Shown: positions 25,370-34,364, counted from the first letter of the stretch. The stretch: DNA of 36,915 bases from Prosthecobacter sp. (GCF_029946185.1 NZ_JAQSEA010000155.1:1-36915), one strand, 5' to 3'. The notes: generated from the sequence alone by a model not told the origin. Program-made: numbers and translations.

Positions 25370-26293
25370 ATGAAGTATCTGCTCACCGCCCTCTTTGCCT
25401 TTTCACTCCTCGGCTCCGCGTTTTCGGCGGACAAAAAATCCATCGTCATGATCGCGGGGAAGCCTTCGCATGGTCCGGCGCAGCATGAACACAATGCGGG
25501 CATCCAGCTCTTGAAAAAGTGCTTGGAGCAGGGCGCGGCGGATCAGGTGGACGTCAAATTTCACCTGAATGGCGAGTGGCCTTCCCAGGAGGAGCTGGCT
25601 GCAGCGGATACCGTGGTGATCTATTCAGACGGGGGCGGCGGACATCCTGCCTTGCAGGGCGACCACCTTGCCCAGCTCGACAAGGAAATGAAGCGTGGCT
25701 GCGGCTTCCTGACGCTGCATTACGCGGTAGAGCCTACGATTGAGAAGGGTGGCAAGGAGTTCATCGACTGGATGGGCGGCTGCTTTGAGATCAACTGGAG
25801 CGTGAACCCGCACTGGGATGCCAACTTCAAAGAACTGCCAGCACACCCGATCAGCACTGGAGTGAAACCTTTCGCCACGAATGACGAATGGTACTTCTTC
25901 ATGCGCTTCCGCCCGAGCATGCAAGGCGTGACCCCAATCCTGAGCGATGTGGCTCCGGAATCCACCATGAGCCGCCCGGATGGTGCGCACAGCGGCAATC
26001 CAGCCGTGCGTGAATCCGTGAAGAATAAGGAAAAACAGCATGTCGCCTGGGCCTGCGAGCGCGCGGACGGTGGCCGTGGCTTCGGCTTCACCGGGGGCCA
26101 TTATCATCAAGGCTGGGCCAACAATGAACAGCGCAAGCTGGTGCTGAACGCTATCCTCTGGACCGCGAAGGGCAAGATTCCCGAGGGTGGCGTTGCCTCC
26201 GCAGTGACGGAAGAAGACATGAAGGCCAATCTTGATCTCAAGCCCGGCCAAGGACTTCCCGAGAAGCCAAAGCCCGCGCCGAAGGCGAAGTAA
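25370..26293 (+). CDS. Secreted ThuA-domain protein (paralog 1)
   Basis: From the ATG at 25370 the protein has 307 residues and opens with a signal peptide (MKYLLTALFAFSLLGSAFSA); an in-frame start at 25328 would push the signal inward. The body is a ThuA (PF06283) domain, a class I glutamine-amidotransferase-like fold: KKSIVMIAGKPSHGPAQHEHNAG at the N-terminus, TVVIYSDGGGGHPA, GFLTLHYAVEP, the NPHWDANFKEL region, and GRGFGFTGGHYHQGWANNEQR near the end. ThuA proteins are linked to sugar use, but no reaction is established for this type. The C-terminus is a Lys/Pro-rich tail. It is transcribed away from the potassium channel operon and converges on the CBS gene. Confidence 0.88.
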   Translation: MKYLLTALFAFSLLGSAFSADKKSIVMIAGKPSHGPAQHEHNAGIQLLKKCLEQGAADQVDVKFHLNGEWPSQEELAAADTVVIYSDGGGGHPALQGDHLAQLDKEMKRGCGFLTLHYAVEPTIEKGGKEFIDWMGGCFEINWSVNPHWDANFKELPAHPISTGVKPFATNDEWYFFMRFRPSMQGVTPILSDVAPESTMSRPDGAHSGNPAVRESVKNKEKQHVAWACERADGGRGFGFTGGHYHQGWANNEQRKLVLNAILWTAKGKIPEGGVASAVTEEDMKANLDLKPGQGLPEKPKPAPKAK

Positions 26294-26313
26294 GCTGACA
26301 GAGGTGTGATATG

Positions 26314-26336
26314 CTCAGGCGGAGTAGCCGCCTGAG
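26314..26336. terminator. Strong stem-loop between convergent ThuA and CBS genes
   Basis: CTCAGGCGG-AGTAG-CCGCCTGAG is a perfect nine-base inverted repeat with a five-base loop. It begins 20 bases after the ThuA stop (26293) and covers the last codons and stop of the CBS gene on the other strand. Its symmetry would allow a transcription stop in both directions. There is no long T-run, so this is a likely but not certain bidirectional terminator. Confidence 0.55.
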
Positions 26337-26764
26337 ATGTACGCATTCAATTGCTCAATGGTCATGCGCTGCGTGGCGATGATCCATTTCACCAGATCGC
26401 CAATCGAAACGATGCCGAGCAGTTCCTCGCCATCCACCACCGGCAGATGGCGGATGCGATGCTCCGTGATGATCTCCATGCAGCTTGAGATGCTTTGATC
26501 AGGGCCTACGGTCACCAAGTCCCGCGCCATGATGTCGCTGACGGGTGTGTCCTTGGAGGATTTACCCTTGAGCGCCACCTTGCTCATGTAGTCGCGCTCC
26601 GAGATGATCCCGACCAGCTTGGTCCTGTCCATCACCGGCAGGGCGCCGATGTTTTTCTCGGCCATCATTTGAATGGCCTGAAAGACGGTGGCTGTGGGCG
26701 GGATGGTCCAGATGTCCCGGCCCTTGTGCTCCAACAGGGTTTTGGCGGCGGTAGGAATTTCCAT
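26315..26764 (-). CDS. Stand-alone CBS-domain protein
   Basis: A 149-residue cytoplasmic protein made of two CBS repeats: the first at about 18-66 (IWTIPPTATVFQAIQMMAEK, then GIISERDYM) and the second at about 78-130 (IMARDLVTVGPDQSISSCME, then GIVSIGDLV). The start is set at the ATG at 26764, directly before the first repeat; an open frame continues to 26929 into the divergent gene and is not conserved-looking. The RDY and GDL motifs are usual contacts for adenosine-containing ligands in Bateman modules (established). It probably senses adenine nucleotide and acts on an unknown partner. It is divergent from the oxidoreductase gene. Confidence 0.9.
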   Translation of the reverse strand: MEIPTAAKTLLEHKGRDIWTIPPTATVFQAIQMMAEKNIGALPVMDRTKLVGIISERDYMSKVALKGKSSKDTPVSDIMARDLVTVGPDQSISSCMEIITEHRIRHLPVVDGEELLGIVSIGDLVKWIIATQRMTIEQLNAYISGGYSA

Positions 26765-26812
26765 GGTGTTCTTGGGTATTTTCTGAAATGCGCTTCGGAT
26801 AAGCAAGCTTCG

Positions 26813-26841
26813 TTTTCCCGGCGCTTCTGGCCGGGGGAAAA
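26813..26841. promoter_or_regulatory. Bulged stem-loop in the divergent CBS-oxidoreductase intergenic region
   Basis: TTTTCCCGGC (26813-26822) pairs with GCC...GGGAAAA (26830-26841), with a two-base bulge (26833-26834) and a seven-base loop. It lies 60 bases before the oxidoreductase ATG and about 48 bases before the CBS ATG. The T-run on each strand after the GC stem resembles a bidirectional terminator or attenuator. The role is inferred. Confidence 0.35.
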
Positions 26842-26901
26842 GCAGGAATCGGCCAACCTTGATGCTTGAGAAGGACTTTGTACGTCGTTTCATGCGGTGC
26901 C

Positions 26902-28245
26902 ATGAGCAATCCATCCACGCCTCTCTCACGTCGCCGCTTCGTCGGTGCTGCCGGTCTCGTCGCCGGGAGCATGATCACCCGCCCGCTGTTCGGCCAGAAC
27001 GCCGCCAGCAACAAACTTAACGTCGCCCTCATCGGCGTGTGGGGTCGCGGCCTCGCGCATTACGACTCCATCTCAGAGGAAAATGTCGTCGCGCTGTGTG
27101 ACATCAACGAGGCGCGTTTCCCCGATGCGCTGAAGCGTTTCCCCAATGCCACGACGTACATCGACTGGCGCAAGTGTCTCGATCACAAAGGTCTTGATGC
27201 CGTCGTCATTTGCACGCCGGATCACACCCATGCGTTCATCGCCAACTGGGCTCTGAAGCGCAATTTGCATGTCTATTGTGAGAAGCCGCTGGCCATCACC
27301 GTCGATGAAGCGCGCATCGTGCGTTCCACATGGGAAACGAAGAAGGACAAGCTGGCCACGCAGGTCGGCATGCAGCGCCATGCGAACCCGAATTTCAACC
27401 GCGTTCGCGAACTCATCCGCGATGGCGCCATCGGTGAACTGAAATCTGCCTACGCATGGGGCAATCGCCAGATTCCAAAGCCCGGCTACTTCCCCGAGGA
27501 AGGCGCACCACCCTCCAGTTTTCACTACGATCTGTGGCTTGGCCCTTCGCCATACCATCCATACAACCCAGCCTACTTCGCCGGTGGAGCAGGTGCAAAC
27601 TGCCTCTCCTGGAACATGTTTTGGGACTTCGGTGCCGGACAGATCGGCGACATGGGCAGCCACACGATGGACCTGCTCTGGAACGCCGTGGACGGTGGCC
27701 TGCCGACCTCCGCCGAAGCCAAGGGCGACGCCTACAACTCCGACGTCACACCCGTGAAATGCGAGTCGCACTTTGAACTCCCCGCAAACGACTGGCGCGG
27801 CCCCATCTCCGTGGCCTGGTATCAGGGCGGCGCGATGCCGAGCTCGCCGAAGAACTCCATCGACCTGAACAAAATCGGGCATGGCGCCATGTTCAAAGGC
27901 ACGAAGGGTTTCCTCATCGCAGACTTCGATTCACGTCTCATCCTGCCCTACGGCAACGACGCCGATATGAGCTACTACAAGCCACGCAAGAAGGAAGACA
28001 TGCTGCCAGACCTCGGCCACTTCCAGAAGCAGTGGTTTGACGCCTGCCGTGATCCGAGCAAGCCCACCGCGTGCAACTTTGGCTACAGCGCCAACATGAT
28101 CGAAATGATGCTCCTCGGCCTCGTTGCCTATCGCACCGGCAAGAAGATCCAATACGACGGCAAAACCGGCACCAGCCCCGACACACCCGAAGCAAACGCC
28201 TTCATGAAGAAGGAGTACCGCGACGGCTGGAACATCGACGGCTAA
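26902..28245 (+). CDS. Tat-exported Gfo/Idh/MocA-family oxidoreductase
   Basis: From the ATG at 26902 the protein has 447 residues. The N-terminus [17 protein letters not shown] is a twin-arginine signal (Arg10-Arg11-Arg12-Phe), as expected for an enzyme folded with tightly bound NAD(P) before export. The Rossmann fold follows with [11 protein letters not shown] at 40-50, then [10 protein letters not shown] and the family hallmark CEKPLA at 126-131. The C-terminal Gfo/Idh alpha/beta domain includes [20 protein letters not shown], whose Asp/His pair is the usual catalytic region. Enzymes of this family oxidise or reduce sugars and inositols or hydrolyse glycosides through a keto intermediate (established). 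It heads a run of exported proteins; the next gene begins six bases after its stop. Confidence 0.92.
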   Translation: MSNPSTPLSRRRFVGAAGLVAGSMITRPLFGQNAASNKLNVALIGVWGRGLAHYDSISEENVVALCDINEARFPDALKRFPNATTYIDWRKCLDHKGLDAVVICTPDHTHAFIANWALKRNLHVYCEKPLAITVDEARIVRSTWETKKDKLATQVGMQRHANPNFNRVRELIRDGAIGELKSAYAWGNRQIPKPGYFPEEGAPPSSFHYDLWLGPSPYHPYNPAYFAGGAGANCLSWNMFWDFGAGQIGDMGSHTMDLLWNAVDGGLPTSAEAKGDAYNSDVTPVKCESHFELPANDWRGPISVAWYQGGAMPSSPKNSIDLNKIGHGAMFKGTKGFLIADFDSRLILPYGNDADMSYYKPRKKEDMLPDLGHFQKQWFDACRDPSKPTACNFGYSANMIEMMLLGLVAYRTGKKIQYDGKTGTSPDTPEANAFMKKEYRDGWNIDG

Positions 28246-28251
28246 ACCACC

Positions 28252-29817
28252 ATGAATCAGCTCACGTCCATCAGCATCGTCAGCCTGGTGCTGATGGGCG
28301 GTGCGCTGACTTCACGCGCGATGGATTACTTTGACGAGACGGCGGCAACGACCGTGTTTGCTTTCGACAGCGTCTCGATCCCCTACTCGCAAAATCTTCG
28401 GCTGGAGATGCGCCCGCCCACACGGCATCCCGCCAATCCGGTCCTGCCGCGCGGTGCTCCAGGCACACCCGATGCACAAGGAGTCCAGTTCTATGGCTCC
28501 ATTATTAAGGAGAAAGGCAAGTTCCGCCTGTGGTATGTCGCCTTTGATGACGACACTGAAAACAAGGTGGCTTCATCGCGCTGGCGCGCGGCCTATGCAG
28601 AGAGCACGGATGGATTGAACTGGACGAAGCCGAACCTGGGGCTCGTCAAATACAAGGGAAACACGGATAACAACTTGCTGCCCATGGGCGGGGGACCGTG
28701 GGGATTTGTGAACATCAAGGTACTCAAGGACGTGGCGGACCCTGATCCCTCCCGGCGCTATAAAATGACAGCGCATGTCTATTTCCGGTATCAATCGCGG
28801 CTGGGGACGCTGCTGCCGTTTGTGAGCGCAGATGGTTATACCTGGAAGCCGGTCAAGGAGGTGAAGTCCGTGAAAGCCGAGCTCAAGATCGAGGATCTGC
28901 TGCTGCCGGGCATTCACTTTGAACCCAGTGGCGGCCTGTATCAGTGGGACGGCATGTTTTACGCCTGCGGGCAGAATGCGATGAATGCCACGCGTCCGTA
29001 TCAGGGCCGTGTGACACGCATGTACCGTTCGCCTGATTTCGTGCACTGGCTGCCGACGCAAAGCATCGGCTTTGTGCGGGAGCCGCAGCATCAAGTGCTG
29101 GGAGCGGGGCGGAGTCTCGAAGGTGAGCAGACGCATGAGGGCATCAGCGTGTGGAATCGGCGTAATCTGCTGCTCGGCGTGGTGGGCCTATGGCATGGCG
29201 CGAAAGAGTGGCGGGACATCTCCATCGACCTCGGCTTTGTGATCAGCAACGATGGCCTGAATTTTCGTGAACCAGCGCATGAGTGGACTTTTCTCAAACG
29301 CGGGGACGACGGCGCCTGGGATCAGGGAGGCTTGTTGCAAGGGCAGGGCTTCGAAAATATCGGCGACGAAACCTTCATCTATTATGGCGCGTGGGACCCG
29401 CGCCATTGGAAGAAGGCACCTCCACGTGGCGGCGTTGGCATCGTCAAACTGCCGCGTGATCGCTTTGGCGATCTCGTGGTCCAGACGGCCGGCAAAGGCC
29501 CAGGGAACTACCAATTACGGGAAATCGCCAGCGAGTTCACCACCGCCGCCATTCCCATCCAGGGCGCGCAGCAGTTCTTTCTCAACGCTGATGGCCTCGG
29601 GTCTGACGCTACCTTGAAGATCGAACTGCTCGGCGCCAACGAGACGCCGCTGCCGGGCTACACCAGCACCATTCGACAGAGCGGGTTCCAAACGCCGGTG
29701 CTGTGGCAGGAAGCCGCCGGTGATTTGCCTGAACGTATTCGTGTCCGCGTGACGTTTGAAGGCCGGCGCAATACGGACATCCGCTTCAGCGCCCTGTATG
29801 TAAAGCCTGACAGGTGA
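28252..29817 (+). CDS. Secreted protein, probable five-bladed-propeller glycosidase-like fold
   Basis: A 521-residue exported protein with a signal peptide (about residues 1-23, ending TSRA). The middle carries recurring propeller-type signatures of GH32/43/130-like proteins: GKFRLWYVAFDDD, AYAESTDGLNWTKPNLGLVKY, TLLPFVSADGYTWKPV, MYRSPDFVHWLPT and LGFVISNDGLNFREP, each a blade-type DG/W motif. The C-terminal part (about 405-521) is a beta-sandwich-like segment. Catalytic acids cannot be assigned without alignment, and many such verrucomicrobial and planctomycete proteins are annotated only as hypothetical. The six-base gap after the oxidoreductase gene suggests cotranscription and joint action on a glycan or glycoside. 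Confidence 0.7.
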   Translation: MNQLTSISIVSLVLMGGALTSRAMDYFDETAATTVFAFDSVSIPYSQNLRLEMRPPTRHPANPVLPRGAPGTPDAQGVQFYGSIIKEKGKFRLWYVAFDDDTENKVASSRWRAAYAESTDGLNWTKPNLGLVKYKGNTDNNLLPMGGGPWGFVNIKVLKDVADPDPSRRYKMTAHVYFRYQSRLGTLLPFVSADGYTWKPVKEVKSVKAELKIEDLLLPGIHFEPSGGLYQWDGMFYACGQNAMNATRPYQGRVTRMYRSPDFVHWLPTQSIGFVREPQHQVLGAGRSLEGEQTHEGISVWNRRNLLLGVVGLWHGAKEWRDISIDLGFVISNDGLNFREPAHEWTFLKRGDDGAWDQGGLLQGQGFENIGDETFIYYGAWDPRHWKKAPPRGGVGIVKLPRDRFGDLVVQTAGKGPGNYQLREIASEFTTAAIPIQGAQQFFLNADGLGSDATLKIELLGANETPLPGYTSTIRQSGFQTPVLWQEAAGDLPERIRVRVTFEGRRNTDIRFSALYVKPDR

Positions 29818-29878
29818 TGACCGAGTCACCTGATATGAATGAAACGCATGCTGGTACTTCCGGCCGTAACATCGGGTG

Positions 29879-29894
29879 GGCCACGGAGTTGGCC
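29879..29894 (+). terminator. Weak stem-loop within the cluster
   Basis: GGCCA-CGGAGT-TGGCC is a five-base inverted repeat in the 101-base gap after the propeller-like gene, followed by GATTAAATTTC. It may lower read-through or mark a transcript boundary before 29919. Confidence 0.25.
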
Positions 29895-29918
29895 GATTAA
29901 ATTTCATTCGGTGGCCGT

Positions 29919-31337
29919 ATGGGGAGAATGCGACTACTTCTCTGCTTCCTTTGCATTCTTTCCTCGACCACGTTTTCCGCTGATCCCGCTCGTGTTTTCC
30001 AAGCCGGAGCCGCGACGAGTAACATCACGCCGGAGCTCGGCAGCTCGATCAATGGCGGCTTTCAGGATGGCAAGGCAGTGTTCATTCACGATGAGCTGCA
30101 TGCCCGCTGCCTCGCGCTCGATGACGGAAAAACGCAGCTGGTGATGGTCGTGGCTGACAGTTGCGTCATTGGGCGCGGCATTTTTGATGAGGCTAAAAAA
30201 ATGGTACATGAGGCCACCGGTCTGCCGCTGGAGAACATGCTCATGTCCGCCACGCATTCGCATTCGTGCGGTACTGCGCAGGCCGTGGGCCAGAGCGAGC
30301 CGAACCCGATGTATCAGCGGTTTATCGCGAAGCGCATCGCCGATGGCATTCGTCGTGCGTTGAACAATCTCGCTCCCGCCAAAATCGCGTGGGGAACAGT
30401 CGATGTGCCGCAGCATGTGTTCAATCGTCGCTGGAAGATGAAGCCCGGCACCATCCCTCCCTCGCCACACGGTGTCACGACTGATCAGGTGAAGATGAAC
30501 CCTGGCATCAACAATCCCAACCTCATTGAACCTGCCGGCCCCACCGATCCTCAGGTGAGCTTCATCAGCGTGCAATCCGCAGAGGGAAAACCCATCGCAC
30601 TCTATGCAAACTACTCGCTGCATTACGTCGGCGGTGTCGGTCCCGGCCATATCTCGGCGGACTACTATGGGGTCTTTGCCAGCCGCATTGGCGAACTGCT
30701 TGGCGCGGACCGGCAGGACACGCCGTTCGTGGGCATCATGTCGAACGGCACGAGCGGCGATATCAACAACATCAACTTCCGTGGCGGGCAGGCCAAAGAA
30801 CCACCCTATGGCCGAATCAAGATCGTGGCGAATGATGTGGCGCAGGCGGTCGCGGGTGCGTGCAAAGCGGTGACGTATCACGACTGGGTGCCGCTCGGAG
30901 TCGCGCAGAAGGAAGTCACACTGGGCCTGCGCATTCCGACGTCGGAAGAAGTGGAAAAAGCACGCGCGGTGACGAAGCAGTCCAAGCTCTTTCCGCGCAT
31001 GGAAACATCGGAGCAGGTGTATGCGCGTGAGACGGTGCTGTTGGCTGATTTCCCCAAAGAAGTCTCCGCGCCGCTGCAGGTGCTCAAGATCGGAGACCTG
31101 CGTGTCTCGGCCATTCCCGCCGAGGTTTTCGTGGAGATCGGCCTCGGAATGAAAAAGCGCCATCCACAGACCTTCACCGTGTCCCTAGCCAATGCCTACC
31201 ACGGCTATCTGCCCACGCCGGAGCAGCATAAGCTTGGGGGGTATGAAACGTGGCGTGCGCGGTCAGCCTGCCTCGAGGTCGATGCTTCAACGAAGATCGT
31301 CGCGGGATTGGAGGAACTGTTTTCTTCACTGCAATGA
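29919..31337 (+). CDS. Secreted neutral-ceramidase-like protein (paralog 1), catalytic Ser not conserved
   Basis: A 472-residue exported protein with a signal peptide ending near residue 20 (TTFSA); Met4 at 29928 is an alternative start, while GGTGG just upstream favours 29919. It follows the N-terminal domain of neutral ceramidases (PF04734): FQAGAATSNITPELG at the start, MSATHSHSCG with zinc-ligand-type His113 and His115, and SLHYVGG with His235. In ceramidases a Ser follows the GD-x motif as the catalytic residue (GDVSPN); here the loop reads GTSGDINNINF with Asn283. Ceramide cleavage is therefore unlikely, although the metal site looks kept. Its stop overlaps the next ThuA gene as ATGA, so the two are translationally coupled. 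Confidence 0.8.
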   Translation: MGRMRLLLCFLCILSSTTFSADPARVFQAGAATSNITPELGSSINGGFQDGKAVFIHDELHARCLALDDGKTQLVMVVADSCVIGRGIFDEAKKMVHEATGLPLENMLMSATHSHSCGTAQAVGQSEPNPMYQRFIAKRIADGIRRALNNLAPAKIAWGTVDVPQHVFNRRWKMKPGTIPPSPHGVTTDQVKMNPGINNPNLIEPAGPTDPQVSFISVQSAEGKPIALYANYSLHYVGGVGPGHISADYYGVFASRIGELLGADRQDTPFVGIMSNGTSGDINNINFRGGQAKEPPYGRIKIVANDVAQAVAGACKAVTYHDWVPLGVAQKEVTLGLRIPTSEEVEKARAVTKQSKLFPRMETSEQVYARETVLLADFPKEVSAPLQVLKIGDLRVSAIPAEVFVEIGLGMKKRHPQTFTVSLANAYHGYLPTPEQHKLGGYETWRARSACLEVDASTKIVAGLEELFSSLQ

Positions 31338-32098
31338 AATCGTTCTTTCTCACCCTGTCTCTATTCGCCGTGCTCATCAGCCCTGCGCCTGCTGCGAACA
31401 TCGTCATCATGATGGTCGAAGATCCCAACAACTATGAAGCGCCAAGGACGATGCGTGAGTTTGCGGAGAAGGAGCTCCGGCCGCTGGGGCATCGCGTCAC
31501 GCTCATCGAGGGCGACAAGCCGCAGATGCATCATTTTGCGGGACTCACTGAGGCGTTGAAGGATGCGGATCTGCTTGTGCTCTTTTCCCGCCGCCGCTTT
31601 CCGCCGCAGGCGCAAATGGCGGCCATCCGTGCGCACCTCGCTGCCGGCAAGCCGCTGCTCGGCATCCGCACGGCGAACCATGCTTTCCTTCCCAAGCCCA
31701 ACGAGGTCATCGATGCAAGTCTGTCTCCGTGGCCGGAATTCACGCATGAAGTCCTTGGCGGCGAGAACACCGGCTATGAAACGAAGGGCCTGCCATACAT
31801 CGTCAGCGTGCCGCATGGAATCAAGACGCCGATTCTTGATGGAGTGAACGTTGCGAAAATCCACGGCCATCAGTCGCTCTACAAGGTGCTGCCGCTGGCC
31901 GCAGATGCGACCCCAATTCTGATCGGCACGGGGCAAGCAGGCAGCACCACGCCACCGCAGCCGGTTGCGTGGACGCGCACGTATGGTGTCGGCAAAGCGC
32001 GCATCTTTTACACCAGCCTCGGCGCGCCCGAGGACATGCGCAGCGCAGATGTACAGCGGCTGCTGCTCAATGCCGTGGCATGGACCTTGCAGAAATAA
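31334..32098 (+). CDS. Secreted ThuA-like protein (paralog 2)
   Basis: A 254-residue exported protein. The start at 31334 is set by the ATGA overlap with the ceramidase-like gene and gives a signal peptide (MKSFFLTLSLFAVLISPAPA). The ThuA-like core has NIVIMMVEDPNNYEAPRTM, DADLLVLFSRRRFPP, the signature AHLAAGKPLLGIRTANHAF, and KARIFYTSLGAPED. It lacks the HYHQGW-type C-terminal region of paralog 1 and is closely similar in length and motifs to paralog 3 at 34365. Translational coupling to a ceramidase-like gene suggests a complex or a shared substrate. No catalytic mechanism is known. Confidence 0.82.
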   Translation: MKSFFLTLSLFAVLISPAPAANIVIMMVEDPNNYEAPRTMREFAEKELRPLGHRVTLIEGDKPQMHHFAGLTEALKDADLLVLFSRRRFPPQAQMAAIRAHLAAGKPLLGIRTANHAFLPKPNEVIDASLSPWPEFTHEVLGGENTGYETKGLPYIVSVPHGIKTPILDGVNVAKIHGHQSLYKVLPLAADATPILIGTGQAGSTTPPQPVAWTRTYGVGKARIFYTSLGAPEDMRSADVQRLLLNAVAWTLQK

Positions 32099-32104
32099 AT
32101 CACC

Positions 32105-33580
32105 ATGAAAATACTCTGTTGCCTCTTGTTCGCATGCGTGGCCACCGCCGGGGCTGAAATGCTAGCGGGTGTCGCCAAAGTGGACATCACTGACCGTACG
32201 GGTCCCGTGAATGACCCGTGTTTTGCCAAGGCGTTGGTGCTTAAAAATGGCGACACCACGGTGGTGCTGATTACGCTGGATGCGGTGGCGGTGGGCGGCA
32301 TCGGTCGCATCGGCAATGGCTTCATGGCGGTGGTGCGTACTGGTTTGCAGGAGCTGGGCATTCCCGCGCCGAATGTCGTGGTCAATGCCAGCCACTGCCA
32401 TGGCATCGTGCGTGGCGATCTGGAGCCCCTGGTCATTCAGGCGGTGAAGGATGCCATGAAGAATCTCGTGCCGGTGAAGGCCGGCAGCGGGGTGGACTCG
32501 GAGACACGCATCAGCGAAAACCGCCGGCTCAAGATGAAGGACGGCAGCACGGTGGACATGCGCCGTGCGTACTCGATGCCTCCCGATGAGGCGGTCGCGA
32601 GCGTGGGTCCGATTGATCCGCAGGTCGGTGTGCTGCGGCTGGATCGCGCGGATGGCACCCCCTTGGCCGTGCTGTATCAGTTCGCCTGTCATCCGATCAT
32701 GAACCCGCCGAGCAAAGGATGCTCAGCGGACTATCCGGGCTTTGCCTCAAAGGTGATCGAAGACGCCACCGGAGCCATGGCGTTCTTCGTGCAGGGCTGC
32801 GGGGGCGACATCAATCCTGTCCGCTACAAAGAAATCACACGCACTGCGGATGCCGAGCCACTTGGTGCCATGCTCGGCGCGACTGTTCTGGCCGCTGCGC
32901 GGCAAATCGAAACGAAAGGCGATGGCGTGCTCAAAGTGAGCAATGCCACCATCGCCGTGCCACGCGCTGCGGATTATACCGCACGCATCAGCAACATCGA
33001 AGCAGAGCAGAAGAAGCTGCTGGCAGTGCTCAAGCCCACGAACATCAATTTCAAAAGCTTCCTGCCGCTGCTGCTCCAGCACAAGCTCTGGCCGGACACG
33101 CCCTCGCACTACTCCCAGAGCTATTTGCATGATCAGGCTCTTGATCGGAAGGCCATCTCACAGCTCGATGCTGACAACCGGGTGCTGGTGGAAAGTTATC
33201 TCGCCAACATCGAGATCATGGAGCGCCTCACGCGGCTGAATGCGAACATGGCTCTGCTGAAGATGCACCTGAAGCAAACGCAGGAGGCAGGCAAGGCCAC
33301 GCTGGATGCAGAGGTCTGCGGCCTGCGCATCGGCGACTTTAAACTGGTGACCTTCCCGGGGGAGGTCACAGTGCAGGTGGGCTTGAACATCAAGAAGGCT
33401 GCGAATGATGCCCGCGCTTTCGTCTCTGGCTACACCAATGGCTACATCTGGTACACCCCCACCGTGGAGCAGCGCCTCAATCCCGGCTACGCGCAGGAAG
33501 ACTGCGACACGCTGGTCGCGCCTGAATGGCAGAAGATCTTCGAGACGAAGGCACTGGAAGTGCTGCGCGATCTTAACTGA
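32105..33580 (+). CDS. Secreted neutral-ceramidase-like protein (paralog 2), catalytic Ser not conserved
   Basis: A 491-residue exported protein with signal peptide MKILCCLLFACVATAGA. Ceramidase-type landmarks are GVAKVDITDRTGP near the N-terminus, VNASHCHG with zinc-ligand-type His97 and His99, and QFACHPIMN with His196. The ceramidase active-site loop reads QGCGGDINPVRY with Asn237 where the catalytic Ser would be, the same change as in paralog 1. It differs from paralog 1 by a longer helical insert at about 285-400. The gene begins six bases after the ThuA-like gene, and the jelly-roll gene follows ten bases after it. A metal-dependent hydrolase on a non-ceramide substrate is the best inference. 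Confidence 0.8.
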   Translation: MKILCCLLFACVATAGAEMLAGVAKVDITDRTGPVNDPCFAKALVLKNGDTTVVLITLDAVAVGGIGRIGNGFMAVVRTGLQELGIPAPNVVVNASHCHGIVRGDLEPLVIQAVKDAMKNLVPVKAGSGVDSETRISENRRLKMKDGSTVDMRRAYSMPPDEAVASVGPIDPQVGVLRLDRADGTPLAVLYQFACHPIMNPPSKGCSADYPGFASKVIEDATGAMAFFVQGCGGDINPVRYKEITRTADAEPLGAMLGATVLAAARQIETKGDGVLKVSNATIAVPRAADYTARISNIEAEQKKLLAVLKPTNINFKSFLPLLLQHKLWPDTPSHYSQSYLHDQALDRKAISQLDADNRVLVESYLANIEIMERLTRLNANMALLKMHLKQTQEAGKATLDAEVCGLRIGDFKLVTFPGEVTVQVGLNIKKAANDARAFVSGYTNGYIWYTPTVEQRLNPGYAQEDCDTLVAPEWQKIFETKALEVLRDLN

Positions 33581-33590
33581 TTACATCTCG

Positions 33591-34349
33591 ATGAAAGCAT
33601 CTCTCACCCTCTTAATCATCGCATGGACTTGCGGTGCTTTTGCTGCTGATGAACTGCCGCAGACGCTCATGACCACTCGCGGCAAACTGCTGGTCAGCGA
33701 AGATTTCATGCCTCCACTTGCTCCGGTCACGGGCAAGCCGGTGGGCTTTGCGAGCGGCTTTACTGGCTGGCGCTACAATGCGGGTCCGGTCGGAGGAAAG
33801 TCCGGACAGTGGAAGCTGGCGGAGGGTTGTTTTACCGGAGTGGAAAGCCCGGCTGCTAATCATCCAGCAACAGCATCATTTGGGTTTCAATTCACCGATG
33901 CCATCATCCAGTGCGAGGTGCGGCTGAACGATGTGCCTGACGAGGGGCGCAAGTATCGCTCGCTGTTTGTAAAGGCGACGGATGTGAAGGACTATGTGAT
34001 CGCGCTCAGCATCGGCCCAGGCGGCTTGTTTTTGATCCCCTATGATGCCGACCGCATCAATCCCGCGACCAAGCAGCGGGACAAAGGAACGACGAGCCGC
34101 GTCTCGACCCCGGTCAAACTCAACGAATGGCACACCGTGGTGCTGGAGATCAAAGGTGATGAGGTGGTGGGCACGCTCGACGGCAAGAGCACCACCTTGA
34201 GCAATCCGCTTCTCGGCTTGCCCAAACACAGCCTCATGCTGGGGGCCAGCACCGAGGCCAGTTTCCGTCATCTGCGTGTGTGGGAGGCTCTGCCAAATGC
34301 TGGCTGGGCAGCAGCCAAGGCGACACTTCAAACAGCACCGAAACCTTAA
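33591..34349 (+). CDS. Secreted jelly-roll (DUF1080/LamG-like) protein
   Basis: A 252-residue exported protein from the ATG at 33591, with signal peptide MKASLTLLIIAWTCGAFA. The rest is a concanavalin-type beta-sandwich pattern: LLVSEDFMPP, GQWKLAEGCFTGVE, QFTDAIIQCEVRLNDVPDEG, LNEWHTVVLEIKGDEVVGTL and ASTEASFRHLRVWEA. This is the layout of PF06439 (DUF1080) proteins, now named 3-keto-disaccharide hydrolase from characterised members. Whether this member is an enzyme or a carbohydrate-binding module is unknown. Co-location with a Gfo/Idh oxidoreductase, which can form 3-keto sugars, makes a link plausible. Confidence 0.75.
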   Translation: MKASLTLLIIAWTCGAFAADELPQTLMTTRGKLLVSEDFMPPLAPVTGKPVGFASGFTGWRYNAGPVGGKSGQWKLAEGCFTGVESPAANHPATASFGFQFTDAIIQCEVRLNDVPDEGRKYRSLFVKATDVKDYVIALSIGPGGLFLIPYDADRINPATKQRDKGTTSRVSTPVKLNEWHTVVLEIKGDEVVGTLDGKSTTLSNPLLGLPKHSLMLGASTEASFRHLRVWEALPNAGWAAAKATLQTAPKP

Positions 34350-34364
34350 GCAGTCCCAGACCTT

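Noticed and set aside
29934-31163. A 409-codon minus-strand open frame opposite the first ceramidase-like gene.
   Set aside because: No motif, and the plus-strand gene has a signal peptide and family motifs.
29919-33580. Annotation of the two metal-hydrolase-like proteins as true neutral ceramidases.
   Set aside because: The catalytic Ser position reads Asn in both (Asn283 and Asn237), so only the fold-level relation is supported.
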